From Acutalibacter muris (lineage in GTDB: Bacteria; Bacillota; Clostridia; Oscillospirales; Acutalibacteraceae), in contig NZ_CP021422.1 in the NCBI RefSeq assembly GCF_002201475.1, positions 2,418,001-2,482,000 of the forward strand: a stretch of 64,000 nt of DNA, read 5' to 3'. Under the pieces are notes generated by a model, which worked only from the letters and a program-made list of their open reading frames with translations, made no database searches and was not told where the DNA came from. How positions within the stretch are numbered: position 1 is the stretch's first letter; every line of letters starts with the position of its first letter. Position numbers and translations under genes: made by a program. Shown here in pieces: positions 9,223 to 17,270 of this stretch.

Positions 9223-9909
9223 CTATTGTACCACATCCCTTTTCTCTTCGCAAGCCGGGGCCAGGTCTTTCTCCCCTGTCACGGAGAATATCACCCACTG
9301 GGCAATGTTCACTGCATGGTCGCCGATGCGCTCCAGGTACTTGTCTATCATCATCAGGTCCAGGGCGTATTCCCCCTCCGAGGGCTCCCGGGCTATCCGC
9401 TTGATCAGCGAGCGCCTGACCCGTTTGAAGTAATCGTCCAGCAGGTCGTCGCCGGCAATGACAGACGCCGCAAGGGCCGTGTCCCTTGACACATAGGCGT
9501 CTACGCTGCCGGTCACCATTTTCACCGCCGAGCGGGTCATCTCGTGGATATGCTCCATGCGCTCCGGGGCGTGGCCCTCGTCTATCAGGATGAGGACGAT
9601 CTCGGCAATGTCCTCGGCTTGGTCGCCGATGCGCTCCATATCCGTGATAATCTTCAGCGCGGCGGATATCTGCCTCAAATCTCTCGCCACCGGCTGCTGT
9701 TGTAAGAGGAGCTTTAAGCACAGGCTCTCGATGTCCCGCTCCATCTGGTCCGTCTCGGCGGCGATGGCGGCCACCTTTTCCGCGTGCTCCCGGCTTCCCT
9801 CGTCCAAGGCCCTGGAAGCCAGGGAGATGGCCTCCTCACACAGCGCGCCCATCTGTATCAGCTCCCTGTTCATCCGGGCAAGCTGTTCATCGAACCGGTT
9901 CCTCATCAT
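9223..9909 (-). CDS. phoU: PhoU phosphate-uptake regulator
   Basis: About 228 aa starting at the ATG overlapping the pstB stop (ATGA, 9906-9909), with GGGGAGG upstream. Two PhoU repeats of three helices carry the metal-binding E/DxxxD pattern ([15 protein letters not shown] and [17 protein letters not shown]). PhoU represses the PhoR kinase when the Pst transporter is saturated. A longer frame upstream is a shadow of pstB. Confidence 0.93.
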   Translation of the reverse strand: MMRNRFDEQLARMNRELIQMGALCEEAISLASRALDEGSREHAEKVAAIAAETDQMERDIESLCLKLLLQQQPVARDLRQISAALKIITDMERIGDQAEDIAEIVLILIDEGHAPERMEHIHEMTRSAVKMVTGSVDAYVSRDTALAASVIAGDDLLDDYFKRVRRSLIKRIAREPSEGEYALDLMMIDKYLERIGDHAVNIAQWVIFSVTGEKDLAPACEEKRDVVQ

Positions 9910-10661
9910 CCAAACCTCCCCGTAATGTATTCTTCCGTCTTTTTCTGCTCCGGCCGGGAGAAAAGCTTCTCCGTGCCGCCGAACTCCACCAGCTCCCCCA
10001 GCAGGAAGAACGCCGTGTAGTCTGAGACCCGCACCGCCTGCTGCATATTGTGGGTCACCATGACGATTGTGTACTTCTCCCTGAGCTGCATTGTAAGCTC
10101 CTCTATCTTCCCGGTGGAGATGGGATCCAGGGCACTGGTGGGCTCGTCCATGAGCAGCACCTTTGGCTCCACGGCCAGGGCCCGGGCGATGCACAGCCTC
10201 TGCTGCTGGCCCCCGGAGAGGCCCAGGGCGTTCTTTTTCAGCCTATCCTTCACTTCGTCCCAGATGGCCGCGCCCCGGAGGGAACGCTCCACGATATCGT
10301 CCAGCTTGGCCCGGCTTTTGACCCCGTGGGTGCGGGGGCCGTAGGCGATGTTGTCGTAAATGCTCATAGGGAAGGGGTTCGGTTTCTGGAACACCATGCC
10401 TATCTCCCGGCGGAGCCCGTTTACGTCCACGTCGGGCCCATAGATATTTTTACCCCCATACCTCAGCTCGCCGGTTATCTTCACCCCGGGGACCAGGTCG
10501 TTCATGCGGTTCAAGGTCTTGAGAAATGTGGACTTTCCACAGCCGGACGGGCCGATAAAGGCGGTGATGCTGTTCTCATAGATGGGAATGCTCACATTTT
10601 TCAGCGCCTGGGTGCTGCTATACCATAAACAGAGGTCTTTTGCGGTGATAATTTCTTCCAT
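9906..10661 (-). CDS. pstB: Phosphate ABC transporter ATP-binding protein PstB
   Basis: 251 aa from ATG at 10661; the AGGAGG is inside the end of pstA. Walker [11 protein letters not shown]-loop QKPNPFPMS, signature [16 protein letters not shown], Walker [13 protein letters not shown] and switch His in VTHNMQQA are all present. The sequence [14 protein letters not shown] is diagnostic of PstB. It energises phosphate import through PstA-PstC and is followed directly by phoU. Confidence 0.95.
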   Translation of the reverse strand: MEEIITAKDLCLWYSSTQALKNVSIPIYENSITAFIGPSGCGKSTFLKTLNRMNDLVPGVKITGELRYGGKNIYGPDVDVNGLRREIGMVFQKPNPFPMSIYDNIAYGPRTHGVKSRAKLDDIVERSLRGAAIWDEVKDRLKKNALGLSGGQQQRLCIARALAVEPKVLLMDEPTSALDPISTGKIEELTMQLREKYTIVMVTHNMQQAVRVSDYTAFFLLGELVEFGGTEKLFSRPEQKKTEEYITGRFG

Positions 10662-10665
10662 TGGC

Positions 10666-11499
10666 TCATGCCCTCCTTTTCTTGAAATACCAGCCTGCCA
10701 GAGCGGCACAGAGGTTGACCAGCAGGGTCAGCACCAGCAGAATTGCCGCGATGGCAAAGGCCGCTTCAAACTCGCCCCGGTCTTTGGCGTAGACGTACAT
10801 GGCAACCGTCAGGGAGGCCCCGGAGCTGCCCAGCCCGGTGAAGAAGCCGTTGAGTACATGGGCAAACCCGGCAGTGAAGAGCAGCGCCGCCGACTCGCCC
10901 AGAATACGCCCCACGGACAGTATGCAGCCGGTAATCACGCCGTCCACGCACCCGGGCAGCACCACCGTGCGCACCACCCGCCACTTGCCCGCGCCCAGGC
11001 CGAACGCCCCCTCGCGGTAGCTTTGTGGGACGGTCTTCAGGCTCTCCTGGGCCGTGCGCATGACAGTGGGCAGGTTCATGATGACCAAAGTCAGCGCCCC
11101 TGCCAGCAGGGAGGTGCCGAAGGTCCCGGCAAAAAGCATCATGCCCACGAAGCCGTAGATGATGGAAGGTATGCCCGAGAGGGTCTCGGCGGCGTACTCG
11201 ATGACGGACACCAGCCTTTTGCTGGACGCGTATTCGGTCAGGTACACAGCCGCTCCCACCCCCAGGGGCAGCACAACGGCGAGGGCTGCTAAGATAAGGT
11301 AGAGGGTATTGAGGATGTCCGGCAGGATACCGATACGGTCGTTCAGTATGCTGGGGCTGGTGGAGAGCAGCTGCCAGGTGATGTTGGGCAGGCCCTTGCA
11401 GAGTACATAGAGGATGATGAACAGTGCGAAGCCGCAAGTTATGGCAACGGAGAGGGCCATAAGGCCGCGCATGGCGAAGGAGTATGCTTTTCGTCTCAT
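10666..11499 (-). CDS. pstA: Phosphate ABC transporter permease PstA
   Basis: 277 aa, ATG at 11499 with AAGGAGGG 5 nt upstream. Six predicted membrane helices and the BPD-transporter EAA loop ([24 protein letters not shown]). [10 protein letters not shown] and related signatures are typical of PstA. It follows pstC with a 1-nt gap and overlaps the ribosome site of pstB. Confidence 0.94.
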   Translation of the reverse strand: MRRKAYSFAMRGLMALSVAITCGFALFIILYVLCKGLPNITWQLLSTSPSILNDRIGILPDILNTLYLILAALAVVLPLGVGAAVYLTEYASSKRLVSVIEYAAETLSGIPSIIYGFVGMMLFAGTFGTSLLAGALTLVIMNLPTVMRTAQESLKTVPQSYREGAFGLGAGKWRVVRTVVLPGCVDGVITGCILSVGRILGESAALLFTAGFAHVLNGFFTGLGSSGASLTVAMYVYAKDRGEFEAAFAIAAILLVLTLLVNLCAALAGWYFKKRRA

Positions 11500-11500
11500 G

Positions 11501-12418
11501 TCAGCCCTCCTTGCTCCGCTTGAGGAAAAAGTTCAGCGCGGCGTTTATCAGCAGGATGAACAGGTACAGCACCAGGGCGATGGAGAACAGCGCCTCTCTT
11601 TGCAGGCTCCCTGGGCTGGAGTAGGACATCTCGCTGGCAACTGCAGTGGTGAGAAAGCGCACGCTCCCGAAGATGGAGGGCATATTGGGCACGTTGCCGG
11701 AGACCATCATCACGGCCATAGCCTCGCCGATGGCCCGGCCAACCCCCAGCACTACCGCCGCCGCGATGCCGCTTTTGGCGGCGGGAGCCGTTACCTTAAA
11801 GTATGTTTCTACAGGAGTGGCACCCAGGGCCAGGGAGGCCTCCTCATATTCGTGGGGAACAGCCTCAAGCGCTGTCACTGATACCTTTATAATAGAAGGC
11901 AGTATCATGACCGCCAGCACGATAATCGCCGCCAGCAGACTTGCCCCGTCCGGGACATGGAACAGTGTGCGGATTCCCGGCACCAGAATCAGCATACCCA
12001 CCAGGCCGTACACCACCGAGGGGATGCCCGCCAGCAGGCTGACCGCGCTCCCTACTACGGACTTCACTCTGAGCGGGGCCAGCTTCGCAAGGTACACCGC
12101 CGTGAAGAATCCCACCGGCACCCCGAACAGGGTGGCCCCCGCCGTGCCGTATACGCTGGTGAGGATGAAGGGTAAAATGCCGAACTTAGGGTCCTGGGCG
12201 GTGGACTCCCAGGTGTCTCCCAGCAGGAAGTCGAACAGGCCGATATCTCGGATGGCCGGTATGCCGGACAGTACCAGAAAGATGGTGATGAGTAGCACAC
12301 AGCCTACTGTGACAAGGCCAAGCATGAGGAACAATCCGTGGAAAAACCGCTCTGTAAACTGCCGGCAGACCCGGGGCCTCCGCCTAAGCTGTGCGCGGGA
12401 GGTCTGTATGTTTTCCAT
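11501..12418 (-). CDS. pstC: Phosphate ABC transporter permease PstC
   Basis: 305 aa with an N-terminal cytoplasmic basic segment, six membrane helices, and the EAA loop (YEEASLALGATPVETYFKVTAPAAKSG). GIPSVVYGLVGM is shared by PstC/PstA permeases. ATG at 12418 lies 10 bp after the pstS stop. Forms the inner-membrane channel with PstA. Confidence 0.94.
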   Translation of the reverse strand: MENIQTSRAQLRRRPRVCRQFTERFFHGLFLMLGLVTVGCVLLITIFLVLSGIPAIRDIGLFDFLLGDTWESTAQDPKFGILPFILTSVYGTAGATLFGVPVGFFTAVYLAKLAPLRVKSVVGSAVSLLAGIPSVVYGLVGMLILVPGIRTLFHVPDGASLLAAIIVLAVMILPSIIKVSVTALEAVPHEYEEASLALGATPVETYFKVTAPAAKSGIAAAVVLGVGRAIGEAMAVMMVSGNVPNMPSIFGSVRFLTTAVASEMSYSSPGSLQREALFSIALVLYLFILLINAALNFFLKRSKEG

Positions 12419-12428
12419 AGGGCGGCCC

Positions 12429-13235
12429 TCAGTTGGCCGGGACCGCGCCCGCGCCGGAAATCAGCGGGGCCGCGTCGGCGGAGGTGGCGAAGTCGAAGAA
12501 GGCCTGGGCCGTTTCGGAAAGATCTTCCCCGGTTTTCGTCACCAAAATAAAGGGGCGCTGGATAACGTAGCTGCCGTCCTTCACGGTATCTTCTGTGGGA
12601 GCCACGCCGTTTACCGTAATGGCCCGGACGCTGTCCTTCACCGAGGCCAGGGAAGCGTATCCGATGGCGTCCGGGTTCTGAGCCACGGCGGTGATCACGT
12701 CGCCGGTAGAGGTCAGTTCCTGGCGGTACTGGCATTTCTCCTCGGTGCCGGTGATGGATTCAAAGCCGTCCCGGGTGCCGCTGCCCGCCTCACGGCCGAT
12801 GAGCACCACGGGCGCGTCATTGCCGCCCGCGTCCTTCCAGTTCTCGATCTCCCCGGTGTAGAGCTTAGCAATAGTCTCCGTGTCCAGGTCTGCCACAGGA
12901 TTCTCCGGGTTGACGATAACGGCAATACCGTCATAGGCCAGCACCGTGGCGGTCAGGCCCTGGGAGGCTTCCTCCTCCTTCAGCTCCCGGCTGGAAAGGC
13001 CGATGTCACAACGCCCCTCCATAACGGCCTGGATGCCCGAGCCGGAGCCGGTGGGGTTGTAGGTGAAGGCGGCGCTTTCATTCTGCTCCTGGAAGGATTC
13101 TCCCAGCGCGCCGATGACCTTCTCCATGGAGGTGGAGCCGTCTGTGGAGACAGTACCGGCGGTTTTCTGGGTGCAGCCGGTGAGAATGGTGGCGGCGGTC
13201 AGGGCCGCCAGTGCAAGTGTGGTGATTTTCTTCAT
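12429..13235 (-). CDS. pstS: Phosphate-binding lipoprotein PstS
   Basis: 268 aa with a lipoprotein signal peptide (MKKITTLALAALTAATILTGC, lipobox LTGC, so Cys21 is lipidated). Ligand-binding segments DGSTSMEKV, GSGSGIQAV and REAGSGTRDGFES match the PstS phosphate-binding loops. AAAGGGG precedes the ATG. First gene of the operon; captures phosphate outside the membrane. Confidence 0.95.
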   Translation of the reverse strand: MKKITTLALAALTAATILTGCTQKTAGTVSTDGSTSMEKVIGALGESFQEQNESAAFTYNPTGSGSGIQAVMEGRCDIGLSSRELKEEEASQGLTATVLAYDGIAVIVNPENPVADLDTETIAKLYTGEIENWKDAGGNDAPVVLIGREAGSGTRDGFESITGTEEKCQYRQELTSTGDVITAVAQNPDAIGYASLASVKDSVRAITVNGVAPTEDTVKDGSYVIQRPFILVTKTGEDLSETAQAFFDFATSADAAPLISGAGAVPAN

Positions 13236-13281
13236 GTGAATTTCCCCTTTCAGTTTTATGCTTTAATGATAGGGGATCATT

Positions 13282-13321
13282 GTAAAACTCAAAAGGGGCT
13301 CTGTGTAAAATCCAGGTAAAA
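13282..13321 (-). promoter_or_regulatory. Pho-box-like direct repeats upstream of pstS
   Basis: On the minus strand TTTTAC occurs at 13316-13321, 13305-13310 and 13282-13287, i.e. at 11- and 23-bp steps (one and about two helical turns). Gram-positive PhoP/PhoB boxes are TT-A/T/C-ACA hexamers at 11-bp steps. The location, 45-85 bp before pstS, fits activation by the PhoB encoded in the operon. Confidence 0.6.
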
Positions 13322-13367
13322 CCCATAATAATTTGCGCCACTAAACAAAGAATACGTCGGTCAGAAA

Positions 13368-14336
13368 TTAGAATTCACTCAGCCACTCTTTAAACTCATC
13401 AAAAGACATTTTACCGGCAGCGCATTCGTCACGCTTACCCTTTGCCGCAGCGCTCCAAGCATAGAACGCACCGGGGCTGATCTTCCCCGCCTTAATCCAG
13501 TTGAATCGCTTTTTATACTCCCGGCGGTACTCCTTGAATAGTTCGTCCGAGTTTTTCTTCTCCGCCCAGCGCTTTACCGCGCCAACCTCTCTGCAAGTGT
13601 GCCCGTTCTCGTCAACGGTCAAATTGCAGAACTCTGCCGTATTGCGCCGGGGGATGGCAAAATATTTGCCACAGTACGAGCAGATACGCATACGCTGTTC
13701 TCGCTTGACACACTCCCGGAGGGAGAACTCTACCAGGTCGGAGATAGAAGTTGGGTGTAACACTTCGGCAAAAGTACCGTTGCCGGTTCGCTCATAGATG
13801 GTAGAGATTGGCCTAAACTGATAGGCATAGAGCGGTTCTCTTTTCTCTTTGTCCAGATACGCTTGCAACTTTTCATGAACAGGTCTCTTCTTGCCGTCAT
13901 CGATGTCAAGTACATCTTGGAACAGGCGCATGATTTGTTTTTGGAGCGTATCGAGGTCGCTGGGGATGTGCCGCAGCTGCTTGTGGGGGAGAATCTCTTG
14001 AACATCATCAGGATGTTGCTCTGCATTGCGGAACCGCGCCTGCCAGTCAAAACGTAGAAACTCGAAATAGATGTGTTTCTTAGCAAGTTCCTCCAGAGTG
14101 CTCATCACTATTCCCCTTGAGTCTGCATCCCGTTCCCGGTAAAAATTCAGCAGGGCCTTGTCCATTTTCTTAAACAGGTTCTCCATCGGCCAGATGTCCA
14201 AATAGGTGAATCGCAAGAGGCTTTCCAGAAATGGGAAGTCTTTTTCTTTTTTGTGTGAGCGTTCGAACGTCAAATCTTTGTAGACAAAATACTCGCGGCC
14301 CTCTTCAAAGTAGGTGTAGAACAGATAGTCAGCCAT
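13368..14336 (-). CDS. DUF6076-like zinc-finger protein, 322 aa, function unknown
   Basis: Start ATG 14336 is chosen because AAAGGAG lies 10 nt upstream; further upstream sequence does not look coding. The N-terminal two-thirds are helical without recognisable catalytic motifs. Residues ~220-260 hold a cysteine cluster CSYCGKYF...CNL...HTC that looks like a zinc ribbon. I think it belongs to the DUF6076 group found beside Clostridia integrative elements, but from memory only. It is divergent from the excisionase-like gene at 14500, so the shared ~160 bp probably carries both promoters. Confidence 0.6.
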   Translation of the reverse strand: MADYLFYTYFEEGREYFVYKDLTFERSHKKEKDFPFLESLLRFTYLDIWPMENLFKKMDKALLNFYRERDADSRGIVMSTLEELAKKHIYFEFLRFDWQARFRNAEQHPDDVQEILPHKQLRHIPSDLDTLQKQIMRLFQDVLDIDDGKKRPVHEKLQAYLDKEKREPLYAYQFRPISTIYERTGNGTFAEVLHPTSISDLVEFSLRECVKREQRMRICSYCGKYFAIPRRNTAEFCNLTVDENGHTCREVGAVKRWAEKKNSDELFKEYRREYKKRFNWIKAGKISPGAFYAWSAAAKGKRDECAAGKMSFDEFKEWLSEF

Positions 14337-14384
14337 CTTGGTTGCACTCCTTTTGAAAAGATAAAAATATTTTTGAAATTGTCC

Positions 14385-14413
14385 TTGACAAATGAGCTGC
14401 CATGTGTTACCAT
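14385..14413 (+). promoter_or_regulatory. Promoter for the excisionase-like gene
   Basis: TTGACA at 14385-14390 and TACCAT at 14408-14413 with a 17-bp spacer, ~90 bp before the GTG start. The -35 is consensus and the -10 is partial. Confidence 0.45.
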
Positions 14414-14499
14414 ATGACGGCCGGTAAATCAAACTGTCTTTAAGAATTAGTCTACAGCAAGCGGACAGAAAAGTCAAGATATTTTTTAGGAGGTGCGGA

Positions 14500-14712
14500 G
14501 TGGTTCAATCAAAGTTCAAAAGTTATGACGAACTGCCACTGTTTCTCAATGCGAAAACAGTGGCAGAAGTCTTGGGAATTTCAGTTGCAGGGGCCTATGA
14601 GTTGCTGCATCAGGAGGACTTTCCTGTGCTGAGAATCGGTTCGCGCCTGGTGGTTCCCAAGGAGAAATTTCTCTCGTGGGTCGAGAGTCAGACAGGATGT
14701 AATGAGATATGA
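14500..14712 (+). CDS. Excisionase-like helix-turn-helix protein, 70 aa
   Basis: GTG start at 14500 with AGGAGG at 14488-14493. The sequence FLNAKTVAEVLGISVAGAYELLHQEDFPVLRIGSRLVV is a MerR/Xis-type winged HTH (HTH_17), as in small recombination directionality factors and Tn916-Xis-like proteins. It overlaps the next gene by 4 nt. Lying near a tyrosine-integrase tail and an att-like site, it most likely directs excision. Confidence 0.8.
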   Translation: MVQSKFKSYDELPLFLNAKTVAEVLGISVAGAYELLHQEDFPVLRIGSRLVVPKEKFLSWVESQTGCNEI

Positions 14713-15071
14713 GTAATTTCTTGAGAGCATCATGCAGCGGAGCAAAGAATTTCTTTCCTCTGCCAAACGCAATTTTCAGTTTAGGTTTGTCGGCTGGCGA
14801 GCTGGCTGTCTACGCTTATCTCATGTATTGCGAGGACAGGAAGTCGCACCAGTGCTGGCCAAGCTACAAAACTATTGGCAAGGCGGTGGGCATGAGCGAG
14901 AACACGGTGCGGAAATATGTGCGGGAGTTGGAGTACAAAACGCTTATCCTGACGGAGCCGACAAAGTATGAATCTGAGAATGGGCAGGTTCGCAACGGCA
15001 ATTTGATTTTTACGATTCTCCCCATCCAGGGAGCAGTCAAGTACCACAACGAGTGCCAGACATCAAGGTAG
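14709..15071 (+). CDS. Helix-turn-helix protein (replication-initiator N-terminal type)
   Basis: 120 aa starting at the ATG overlapping the previous stop. LGLSAGELAVYAYLMYCEDRKSHQCWPSYKTIGKAVGMSENTVRKYVRELE is a winged HTH (HTH_36) of the kind at the N-terminus of plasmid/ICE replication and regulatory proteins. The C-terminus may be frameshifted: after HNECQTSR the stop comes early, while another frame reads DIKVGVCDPCESRVKR and continues to ~15180. Probably a transcriptional or replication regulator of the element. Confidence 0.65.
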   Translation: MSNFLRASCSGAKNFFPLPNAIFSLGLSAGELAVYAYLMYCEDRKSHQCWPSYKTIGKAVGMSENTVRKYVRELEYKTLILTEPTKYESENGQVRNGNLIFTILPIQGAVKYHNECQTSR

Positions 15072-15393
15072 GCGTTTGTGATCCCTGTGAAAGCCGTGTT
15101 AAGCGAACCGAGGCCGCTCTCAAGGAACAAGACGAGAGCAGGCCCAGAACGCCGTGTGAGGGCATTTGTAGCGATTTGTGAGGGCGGTATCCGTGGGGTG
15201 GAAACCGTCCCCCAGTATGCAAAGGGTTGCAAGTTTATCCGGCAAGACAGGACGCAGAAAACGGTCAAAAAGACAAGCAGGTTAAAGCGCGGGGTCTACC
15301 GCGCAACTTACATCGTCCGGCAGAGCCGGTCGTTAGGGAAAAATCAGGGATTACCGGCCCCCGAAATCAGGGGTCGGTCAGAAAGGAGAGTTT

Positions 15394-15576
15394 TTGAGCG
15401 AAAAAATGCAAAAATATGCTTACTGGATGACACCATCCATGGTAGCAGAAATTACGAAAATGATGCCAGAAGCTAATGCCACATCCAAAACGGACTTTCT
15501 TTGTTTTGCGGCGCAAATTTTGAGGGCGGTTCTATGTCTTTATGCCCGTGCCTTTGCTTTGAGTTTTGGCTCTTGA
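15394..15576 (+). pseudogene. MobC-like accessory protein, 3' truncated
   Basis: TTG start at 15394 with AAAGGAG upstream. The first 38 residues (SEKMQKYAYWMTPSMVAEITKMMPEANATSKTDF) resemble the ribbon-helix-helix start of small mobilization/relaxosome proteins on Clostridia elements. From about 15500 the sequence no longer fits (LRAVLCLYARAFALSFGS) and runs into the repeat/att region, so the gene seems cut at the element end. Identification is tentative. Confidence 0.4.
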
Positions 15577-15707
15577 CCCACACCCTGACCCACACGCGGA
15601 AAAACTGTGTGGAAACAGTGGGTGGAATACCGTTATAGACCACCCATATTGGTACAAAAAACGCCCAAACAGTGCCGGATAGCACCGCTTGGACACATCT
15701 CAGTGTG

Positions 15708-15752
15708 TTGGTAAGGATGAGGTCTCCAGTTCGAATCTGGATAGCAGCTCCA
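15708..15752 (+). other. 3' end of tRNA-Thr(GGT): integrase att core
   Basis: From the anticodon loop TTGGTAA through stem GGATG, variable loop AGGTC, T-arm TCCAG-TTCGAAT-CTGGA, acceptor strand TAGCAGC, discriminator T and CCA at 15750-15752, this matches the 3' half of tRNA-Thr(GGT). The 5' half is absent: the bases before 15708 do not pair with the anticodon stem, and no GCTGCTA acceptor precedes. Such 45-bp 3' identities are produced when tyrosine integrases use a tRNA gene as attachment site. Confidence 0.75.
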
Positions 15753-15753
15753 C

Positions 15754-15790
15754 AAAACCCCGTAAGACTGCGGTCTGCGGGGTTTTTGTT
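15754..15790 (+). terminator. Intrinsic terminator after the tRNA remnant
   Basis: AAAACCCCG (15754-15762) and CGGGGTTTT (15778-15786) form a 9-bp stem that runs into a T-rich tail. Confidence 0.65.
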
Positions 15791-15913
15791 TTGTCCAATG
15801 GGCTTTCAAAATTGGGCTTGACCCACACCCTGACCCACATGCGGAAATGAGCGAAAACGGCTGGAAACTTCCGGAGAGGAAGTCCCAGCCGTTTTGCGGT
15901 TCTTGACCCACTT

Positions 15914-16087
15914 TTATCTGACCTGGTTCATAAAATTCCCAATCTTCTCAGCAGCCTGTTCCTGCTTTTGTCGGGTGGCGTGGGTGTAGGTTCTCAGCGT
16001 AAAGCCTGCGTCATAGTGGCCGAGCATAGAGGAGACGGTTTTTACATCTATGCCGTTTTGGAGTGCTGTCGTAGCAAATGTGTGCCC
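15914..16087 (-). pseudogene. C-terminal stump of a tyrosine integrase
   Basis: 58 codons read GHTFATTALQNGIDVKTVSSML, then GHYDAGFTLRTYTHATRQKQ to a TAA at 15914. It contains the HxxT box remnant, the GHY motif and the catalytic Tyr in RTYTHAT. Everything upstream, including the first catalytic Arg, is gone: the DNA beyond 16087 does not continue the frame. It ends ~160 bp from the tRNA-Thr core, the usual place for an integrase gene end. It starts almost exactly where the fragment at 6656-6889 stops. Confidence 0.8.
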
Positions 16088-16100
16088 ATATGTAATAATA

Positions 16101-16149
16101 AGGACAAACCAGAAAACCCAGTAAATTCAAGGGGAATCAGGTTTGTCCT
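16101..16149. repeat. 10-bp inverted repeat in the 16088-16290 non-coding stretch
   Basis: AGGACAAACC (16101-16110) and GGTTTGTCCT (16140-16149) are perfect complements with a 29-nt loop, followed by a weak T-tract. The remaining sequence to 16290 is A-rich, with a possible -10 TATACT near 16250 for parA. No gene with a ribosome site was found in this stretch. Confidence 0.4.
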
Positions 16150-16290
16150 AATTCTTTTTCCATGAAAAAAAGGGCAAAAGGAGGCAAAAAAAGACAGCCG
16201 CCAAAAGAAGCGGGTCACATAAAGGACAAAAAATGAAATAAACTAAATGGCTATACTATATACCGATTTATAGCTGAAAGGAATATGAAA

Positions 16291-17067
16291 ATGAGTAAAG
16301 TAATCGCAATCTGCAATCAAAAAGGCGGAGTTGGTAAGACTGTCACCACTGTAAACTTAGGCGTGGGCCTAGCCCGCAAGGGTAAACGCGTCCTACTGGT
16401 GGACGTGGACGCACAGGGCTCCCTTACCGCCAGCCTGGGCTATCAGCACCCGGACCAGCTAGACGAAACCCTTGCCACCGTGCTGGGCAAAGTTATTGGG
16501 GACAAGCCACTGGCCTCCGGAGAGGGAATCCTCCACCAGAAAGAAGGGTTAGACCTGCTCCCCGCCAACATCGACCTAGCCGCTATGGAGGTCACGCTGG
16601 TAAACATCATGAGCCGGGAAACGATACTCCAAGAGTATCTAAACACCGTCCGCGACCAATACGACGTGATTCTCCTGGACTGCTGCCCCTCCTTGGGTAT
16701 GCTCACCATCAATGCCTTGTCTGCGGCAGATGAAGTCCTAATACCTATGCAGGCCCACTATCTATCTCTGAAAGGCATGGAACAGCTCATGAGGGCCATC
16801 GGCAGAGTGAAGCGGCAGATCAACCCCACTCTCACAATCAGCGGCATTTTAATCACCATGGCAGACATGCGGACAACCTATTCGCAGGAAATCGTGGAAC
16901 TGCTGCGGGGTACATACGGCGACCAGCTAAGAATCTTCGACACCATTATTCCCCGCTCCATCCGCGCGGCTGAAACAAGCGCCGAGGGCAAAAGCATTTT
17001 TGTGCATGACCCCTCCGGCAAGGTGTCAGCGGCATATGAGGCCCTGACCTTAGAGGTCGCGTCATGA
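16291..17067 (+). CDS. parA: ParA/Soj-type partition ATPase, second copy
   Basis: Start ATG 16291 is preferred over 16285 because AAAGGA at 16277-16282 then has proper spacing. 258 aa with Walker A KGGVGKTVTT, DVDAQGSLTASLGYQHPDQL and VILLDCCPSLG. Nearly every position matches the parA at 5829-6614, so the two copies come from closely related elements. It overlaps a parB start by 4 nt, but that parB is cut after about 35 codons, leaving this ATPase without a partner here. Confidence 0.9.
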   Translation: MSKVIAICNQKGGVGKTVTTVNLGVGLARKGKRVLLVDVDAQGSLTASLGYQHPDQLDETLATVLGKVIGDKPLASGEGILHQKEGLDLLPANIDLAAMEVTLVNIMSRETILQEYLNTVRDQYDVILLDCCPSLGMLTINALSAADEVLIPMQAHYLSLKGMEQLMRAIGRVKRQINPTLTISGILITMADMRTTYSQEIVELLRGTYGDQLRIFDTIIPRSIRAAETSAEGKSIFVHDPSGKVSAAYEALTLEVAS

Positions 17068-17240
17068 AGGGGAGCGCGGCAAAAATCCAAATGACCAGCC
17101 TGGATGACTTGTTTGGCGGAGCTGTGACCCAAGCTGCTGGCGACCAGATTCAAGAAATACTGCTATCGTGGATTGGACAGACCGGGATATTTGATTGTTG
17201 CACACGGATTTGTCGAATTGGAGAGAAATTAGCAGTTTAG
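17064..17240 (+). pseudogene. 5' fragment of parB joined to a repeat
   Basis: ATG at 17064 overlaps the parA stop. The first ~35 residues, MKGSAAKIQMTSLDDLFGG onward to DQIQEI, match the N-terminus of the other ParB proteins here. The frame then becomes unrelated (LLSWIGQTGIFDCC...) and stops at 17238-17240 inside the 54-bp repeat. The break is at about 17165-17186. Confidence 0.8.
17186..17239. repeat. 54-bp inverted repeat, left copy
   Basis: The reverse complement of this stretch equals 50722-50775 with one mismatch. It begins GATATTTGATTGTTGCACAC. It lies exactly at the point where parB is broken. The two copies face each other as terminal inverted repeats would, 33.6 kb apart. Confidence 0.85.
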
Positions 17241-17270
17241 GGCGGCAGGGTGGAGCCTCTGGTGATGTAG

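Larger units (their letters stand above)
15572..15845. repeat. 29-bp direct repeat flanking the tRNA-like core; candidate integrase arm sites
   Basis: 15572-15600 and 15817-15845 are identical except one base. Each contains a doubled TGACCCACA/TGACCCACAY unit (CTTGACCCACACCCTGACCC). A shorter copy CTTGACCCA is at 15902-15910, next to the integrase stop. Direct repeats on both sides of a core, beside an integrase gene, are the hallmark of attP arm-type sites for tyrosine integrases. Confidence 0.55.

Noticed and set aside
11646..13319. 557-codon rightward frame opposite pstC and pstS
   Set aside because: Antisense shadow of two certain genes; composition is that of reverse-read codons.
15078..15476. 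132-codon rightward frame after the HTH gene
   Set aside because: GTG without ribosome site and basic low-information sequence; probably the frameshifted tail of the HTH gene plus spacer.
15473..15911. Leftward frames across the tRNA-Thr remnant, including one with the phrase PDSNWRPHPYQH
   Set aside because: This phrase is the usual false translation of a tRNA 3' half; no ribosome site, and the region is explained by the att core, repeats and terminator.
16162..16236. 24-codon lysine-rich frame
   Set aside because: No ribosome site; simply the translation of an A-rich stretch.
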